From Ectocarpus siliculosus (lineage: Eukaryota > Sar > Phaeophyceae > Ectocarpales > Ectocarpaceae), in contig FN649747.1 of the NCBI GenBank assembly GCA_000310025.1, positions 105,887 through 117,483 on the forward strand: 11,597 nt of DNA, in the 5' to 3' direction. Within the stretch, counting starts at the first letter, position 1. Each line of letters opens with the position of its first letter. Shown here one piece after another: positions 7,525 through 11,597 of this stretch. The notes under the pieces are model-generated. The model did not search any database. It saw only the letters and a program-made list of their open reading frames with translations, and was not told the DNA's origin. Both the position numbers and the translations under genes were made by a program.

Positions 7525-10500
7525 ATGTTGCCGCTTGTCCTGCTGACTCTCTCTTTGGCAAGGGGGTTGGCCCATGAAAGTGCTTTCGTCACGCCGGGGG
7601 TGATGCCTCAGGGGCACTGCAACTGTCCATCGAGAACAGCAGGTGGGATGGTTACCTCTTGCGGTCTCGCTGCTGCTGCTGCTACTGCTGCTGCTGCTGC
7701 TACTGCTGCTGCTGCCTGCTATAGATTGAATGGCGCCCCCCCTTACCAAGAAGCTGTTGGTGGTGGTGCTTACAACCTCCTGTTTACACTGAATCGCGTC
7801 TGCTGTGCATTTGCTAATGTGTTTACGGTCATGATCTTTGAAGCTTTTTCATGATGCCTGCCGGCGGTTGAAGCGCAGAGGGGTGCATGTAGGCGCAAGA
7901 TGGGCTAGACGTGTTGTAACGTTTGGCTCAACCTTGCTCGGTGCACATGGACCACCGTGCCCTGGCATGCCTGTCCTGTCCCTTCCCTGCACTCCGCCAC
8001 GCAGCTCCAACCGTTTGCGGCACTACTTTGTGTCATTCATCTCTCAACCGCTCTGTAGCCGGCAACAGCACATCCGCTACCTAACTCGCAGCCCGTGTTT
8101 CTCCCAAGAATATCCCCGTGTACCTCTTCAGCCGGCAACAACAGCACACGCGCTATTTACCTCTACTCGCAGCCTATGTTTCGGGGCGGCCGCCAACGGC
8201 CGCACTGCGCGCTGCCGGCTACAGATGTAGCTTGTACGATGCTAGCACATTCTGGGACTTGACTCCACCTGTTGCCCCCTACCGTACGATAACGACAAAT
8301 GGCCGCCCTTAAGTGCTGCCGACAGCAGTGTTGGTTATACAGTGAGGAGACGAGTGCGGGCACATCTCCCAATTCGGAGACAACTTGGCGTGCCGCGGGT
8401 TCACCGTGCTTCGGTTTCGCGTTTCGAAAGGAGTCTGTTCGTTTCTCGTGACGATTTTCATCCTCGTCTTGGAGGGTAGTTTCCAAGGACGAAAGGCTCG
8501 CCTTGGAGTCCCCACGTGCCCACTGCTGCGTTGTTCGACCGTTTGTTTGTTTCGGCCTGAGAGAAATCATCAATTTCATGTTGTTACTCGGCCAACCTGT
8601 GCTTCTACTACTCTCCGAGCAGCGTAACATCAGTGATACCCCCCTCGTGGTTAACACAGTCTCAAACAAGACTATATGGTGGCCGTCTTGTCTGTCGTAC
8701 TATTGGGAAGGGGGTGAAGGAAATGTTTTGGAAGCATTTGGGTGATCGGCTTGGGTGTTTCAACCTTGGGAACGACTGCTGCTGCTGTGGACACACCCCG
8801 CCGGCCGTCGCGGAGGAACCGGAAGAGGCAAAATGTATCAAGGGGTCGCGTGGAGTCCACCGCGCTATTCCCATGTTTCTGTCAGGCAGTACTGGCTTGT
8901 GATAGTCTTCGGCCAGAGCACCTTGCACCCCATTGCTTCGCCCAAAGCGGTGGCGCTTTCCCCCGCTGAGTGCGCGTTCTGGGAGACAAGGGCACATGTC
9001 TAATACCACCCGTTTGAGGGTCCAACGGCACACTTCATTTTCCTTGCCTCTCTTTGGCACGGTCATCGTTTTTTTTCTCCGCTTGGTGATTTTTCGGCTC
9101 AAAGTTCCTACGTACACCCAATCCCGTGCACGTTTGTTTTGCCACCTGTTTTGTCTGCGGCCGCTTGTCGATGCCCTGACACATCCACCCACCCGCGAAA
9201 CCAGACGCACGAGGGTCGCTCTTCATGAACAAGGGTTTCGGCGCGGCGAAGAAGAAACCACCGAGGAAAAAGCCTTCCAGGCGGAGCGGTTTCGCCTACA
9301 CGGGGGAGCTCCGGCCGGGGACCCAGAGCCCAACACGGCCGGTGAGTCGATTTTTGTTTTGTTTTGCCGCCGTTTTTTTCTTTTGAGAAAATGCATGCAA
9401 AAACAGAGAGACTACCTGTCCGAGACCACGGTCGAAGTGCGTGTCTCACTACCTTTTCAGGCCGAGGTATCTGTCCACCGATGAACGCTGGATTGTTCGG
9501 CTGGGTAGGTTTGGACGACCCCTTTCATTTGGTCGCAGCTCCCGTGATGAACCATTGGGGTAGTGGAAAGGATAAACCGGTTTGGATCGTGCGGGTGTCT
9601 TTGGGGGACCTCTGCGGAATTGGGGTTCATGTTTTTCGGAGTCCGACGCTGCCAATGAAACCTTGTTCTACCAGAGTGTACATTTAGCACGGGCCTGAAC
9701 GAATTTCCAGACCTGACGAATTTTGGCACGCCCACGCAGGTGCCGCCGGAGATTGGCAGGCCTGACTACGCGGTGGATGGCATCCCAAAGGGCAAGAGCC
9801 CGATGCTGCCGTGGATAGTCGAGGTTAAGAACGAGGCGGATATCGCGGCCATGAGGGCGGCGGGGAAGGTCGCGAGGTAAGTTATACCAGCGAATTTCAA
9901 TGCTACCGTTGAACGCGACCGTGTCGTTCACTGGCGTAGAGTGTAGTATGCGAGGGAGGCCTTGGGTCTGTGGAAGTTGCGATGGTTCAGGTGGCCACGT
10001 CGATTTCCATTTCCCAGCGATTCCAACGTGATCGTATCGTTCACGCCAGTAGAAATTTTGGTATTTTTATTTGGGGACAGGAAATGAGTTGGCAGTAGTT
10101 GTGGCGCTGGAGGTGCTTGCGTCGATGACGGCCAGACCTGCTTGTGGACTCAAGCACGGCATCGCGGCCGTGATGGCGGCGGCTGGGGTGGGCGTCGCGA
10201 CGTGTCTTGCGGGCGTCCTTCGCGTACGATAGGCTTTCCTGCACAGCTGATGAATCTCGAAAACAACAGGGAACCCCAGATTGACAAAATAACAAACGCG
10301 CGGGCCCCCTCCAAAGATGAGCGGGTGAACATCAACAACAACAACAACATCATCAACAACTGGAGGACGCTTTGTCGACTCGCACGTTTTTTTTTTGTCT
10401 TGTCGCTCTTTCTCTTCGTTGCTCTTTCTCTTTGTTTCTCCTCTGTCTCTTGTTTCGTAGTTTCCTGGTTCTTCTGTGGTTGTTCCTCTTTCGATCGTTT

Positions 10501-11589
10501 TTGCCTCGGCTTGTTAATGGTGACGTTTTTGGCGGAACTATTCCTTCGTGGCGAGGCTGATATATGTCGTCGGGCTTGACCTGGCGGAGACGCAACTGCT
10601 CCCGCGCTCCGCGAGGAGTCTTGCAACACCCCAAGGCCTTGCATTCATCCAATCCTCGGTACCATCTTCCTTCCCGTTCCTGTCGCGCTCGCGTTCTATG
10701 TTTTTTAGTGTTTCCACATGATCACTTTTTTTTTTTGTTTTCGTGTGCCGATGATACCACCAAATGATTTGCGGCACACGTCCTCGTTCCTGTGGCGCCC
10801 GCGTTTTTTTTTTTTTTCTGTTTCCACCGCATCACTTTTTCTTTGTTTCACGTATGCATACAATGTATGATACCACCAAATGCTTTGCGGTACATTTCCA
10901 TGGTTCGTTGACGACGTTTGCAGAGAGGTGTTGGACCTAGCCGGGCAGGCCGTGAAAGTGGGGGCCACGACGGATGAGATCGACCGCGTGTGTCACGAGG
11001 CGGCGGTGGAGAGGGGGGCGTACCCTTCGCCGCTCAATTACCAAGGGTTCCCCAAGAGGTGAGAGCAAGCATGCAATTGCTCACAGGCTCGTACAATATG
11101 CACAGTGGTCGTCGTTTTTCATCGCGTTCGAAAACGTGGTACTCGTGGCCGTTGTTGTTCGTGCTGTTGAGGAGGTAGGGTCAAGAGCTAGTGCTTCAAT
11201 TTTCGCGATTTCGTCTATAATTTTTAAGAGTCATTGATTTTTAACTTTTTCCTGTCAAGCGCTCGCTGGTTTGCCGGAGAACGACGCACCCGTATATTTT
11301 TTTCCTGTTGCTCGGGGTCAACTGTCTCAAGGTTGCTCAGCCGGGAAGCAAAACAAATGTACGACCCCCCCCCCCCGCGCGCTGCCGTTTCACGCCCGAA
11401 ACCCCCACTCTCAGCTGCTGCACCAGCATCAACGAGATCATCTGCCACGGCATCCCGGACAGCACCGTGCTGGAGGACGGCATGATCGTGAACGTGGACG
11501 TGACGGTGTTCTACAAGGGATACCACGGGGATTGCTCGGAGATGTTCTTGGTCGGGGAGGTGGACCAGGCCGGCAAGGACCTGGTTAAG
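7525..11589 (+). CDS. Type I methionine aminopeptidase, organellar (MAP1D-like), probably plastid-targeted; 5' part, 5 exons
   Basis: The enzyme removes the initiator Met from new proteins using a dinuclear metal site. Exons: 7525-7642, 9205-9341, 9740-9876, 10924-11058, 11415-11589; phases agree throughout (1, 0, 2, 2, 0). About 234 residues are seen; the gene continues past the right edge after a likely donor AAG|GTGGGT at 11589/11590. Exon 1 encodes a hydrophobic signal-like start (residues 1-16) followed by ESA|FVTPG (18-25), resembling the ASAFAP plastid-import motif. A basic, transit-like stretch follows (41-68). The family region starts at [10 protein letters not shown], then [41 protein letters not shown] and [12 protein letters not shown]. 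Then come ICHGIPD with catalytic His187, and the first two metal-binding aspartates D204 (NVDVTV) and D215 (YHGD). The remaining His and two Glu ligands lie outside the window. The IEVKNE stretch resembles mitochondrial MAP1D more than cytosolic MAP1, and no N-terminal zinc finger is present. Exons 2-5 are near certain; exon 1 is inferred. Confidence 0.85.
7669..7715 (+). repeat. GCT/CTG trinucleotide repeat
   Basis: About fifteen GCT units are visible, interrupted twice by ACT. They begin about 27 bases downstream of the proposed exon 1 donor of the methionine aminopeptidase gene. If the intron were retained, they would be read in the exon 1 frame as Ala/Thr. Confidence 0.9.
8052..8183 (+). 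repeat. Diverged two-copy tandem repeat
   Basis: Copy one starts near AGCCGGCAACAGCAC (8057) and runs to CTCGCAGCCCGTGTTTC (near 8101). Copy two starts near AGCCGGCAACAACAGCAC (8130) and runs to CTCGCAGCCTATGTTTC (near 8182). The offset is about 73-81 bases because of small insertions. It lies in the proposed intron 1 of the aminopeptidase gene. Confidence 0.7.
9877..10923 (+). other. Intron 3 of the methionine aminopeptidase gene
   Basis: The 1047-base intron has a perfect donor GAG|GTAAGT (9876/9877) and acceptor TTTGCAG| (10923). Both phases (2) complete an Arg codon. It contains an exon-like GC-rich segment near 10157-10202, an AAC run (10333-10360), a T/C-rich block (10386-10500), and a diverged tandem duplication with poly-T runs (10671-10892). 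No separate gene was recognised. Confidence 0.85.
10671..10892 (+). repeat. Diverged tandem duplication (unit about 110-116 bases)
   Basis: Each copy has the same order of landmarks: CGTTCCTGT, a (C/G)CGCG(C)TT-type GC patch, a T-run, TTTCCAC..GATCAC or GCATCAC followed by another T-run, then GATACCACCAAATG and TTTGCGG(C/T)AC. Copy one spans about 10671-10779 and copy two about 10780-10892. It lies at the 3' end of intron 3, and the second copy ends about 31 bases before exon 4. Confidence 0.85.
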
Positions 11590-11597
11590 GTGGGTGG

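Larger units (their letters stand above)
7643..9204 (+). other. Proposed intron 1 of the methionine aminopeptidase gene
   Basis: This stretch of about 1.56 kb has donor CAG|GTGGGA (7642/7643) and acceptor AACCAG| (9204) after a T/C-rich stretch, both phase 1. It contains a CTG run just after the donor and a diverged two-copy tandem repeat near 8052-8183. None of the open frames inside it, on either strand, resembles a known protein. A further small exon cannot be excluded. Confidence 0.5.

Noticed and set aside
8163-8669. 168-codon minus-strand open frame in the aminopeptidase leader intron
   Set aside because: It has no recognisable motif, mixed composition and no splice-compatible partner. 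It is judged to be chance.
1-11597. Search for tRNA, rRNA, CRISPR, transposon or viral signatures
   Set aside because: No cloverleaf, repeat-spacer array, terminal inverted repeat pair, reverse transcriptase or integrase motif was seen by eye. A tRNAscan or repeat-library search would be needed to exclude degraded copies.

Overview
The window is nuclear DNA of a eukaryote with intron-rich, GC-rich genes. It most likely comes from a heterokont (stramenopile) alga, and brown algae such as Ectocarpus fit best. Three things point there: introns of 0.2-1.6 kb in every gene, long Ala/Gly/Ser/Asp-rich insertions in coding exons, and an N-terminal signal peptide ending in Ser-Ala|Phe-Val-Thr-Pro, which resembles the plastid-import motif (ASAFAP-type) of algae with red-derived secondary plastids. 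The species is an inference. No bacterial operon, RNA gene, CRISPR array or intact mobile element was recognised.

Three genes can be built by joining reading frames across splice sites whose phases agree. (1) Plus strand, 141-2848, three exons: an unrecognised 310-residue protein with an N-terminal Cys/His cluster and a long Lys/Arg/Ser/Asp-rich, probably nuclear, tail. (2) Minus strand, 7217-4643, three exons: the RNase P/RNase MRP protein subunit RPP40, recognised from conserved blocks spread over its whole length. It is enlarged to about 628 residues by low-complexity insertions, and one of its introns appears to use a GC donor. (3) Plus strand, 7525 to beyond the right edge, five exons seen: a type I methionine aminopeptidase of the organellar (MAP1D-like) kind. 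It carries what looks like a bipartite plastid-targeting peptide on a first exon 1.56 kb upstream of the rest.

Genes 1 and 2 are convergent and separated by about 1.8 kb of apparently non-coding DNA (2849-4642). Genes 2 and 3 are divergent with only about 307 bp between their proposed start codons, so they may share a bidirectional promoter. The genes have no evident joint pathway. They are ordinary housekeeping functions (tRNA/rRNA processing, N-terminal Met removal) beside one lineage-specific gene. The introns and spacers hold simple repeats and small diverged tandem duplications. I did not find a new multi-gene system. The most useful results are the reconstructed gene models, the plastid-targeting inference and the non-canonical intron.
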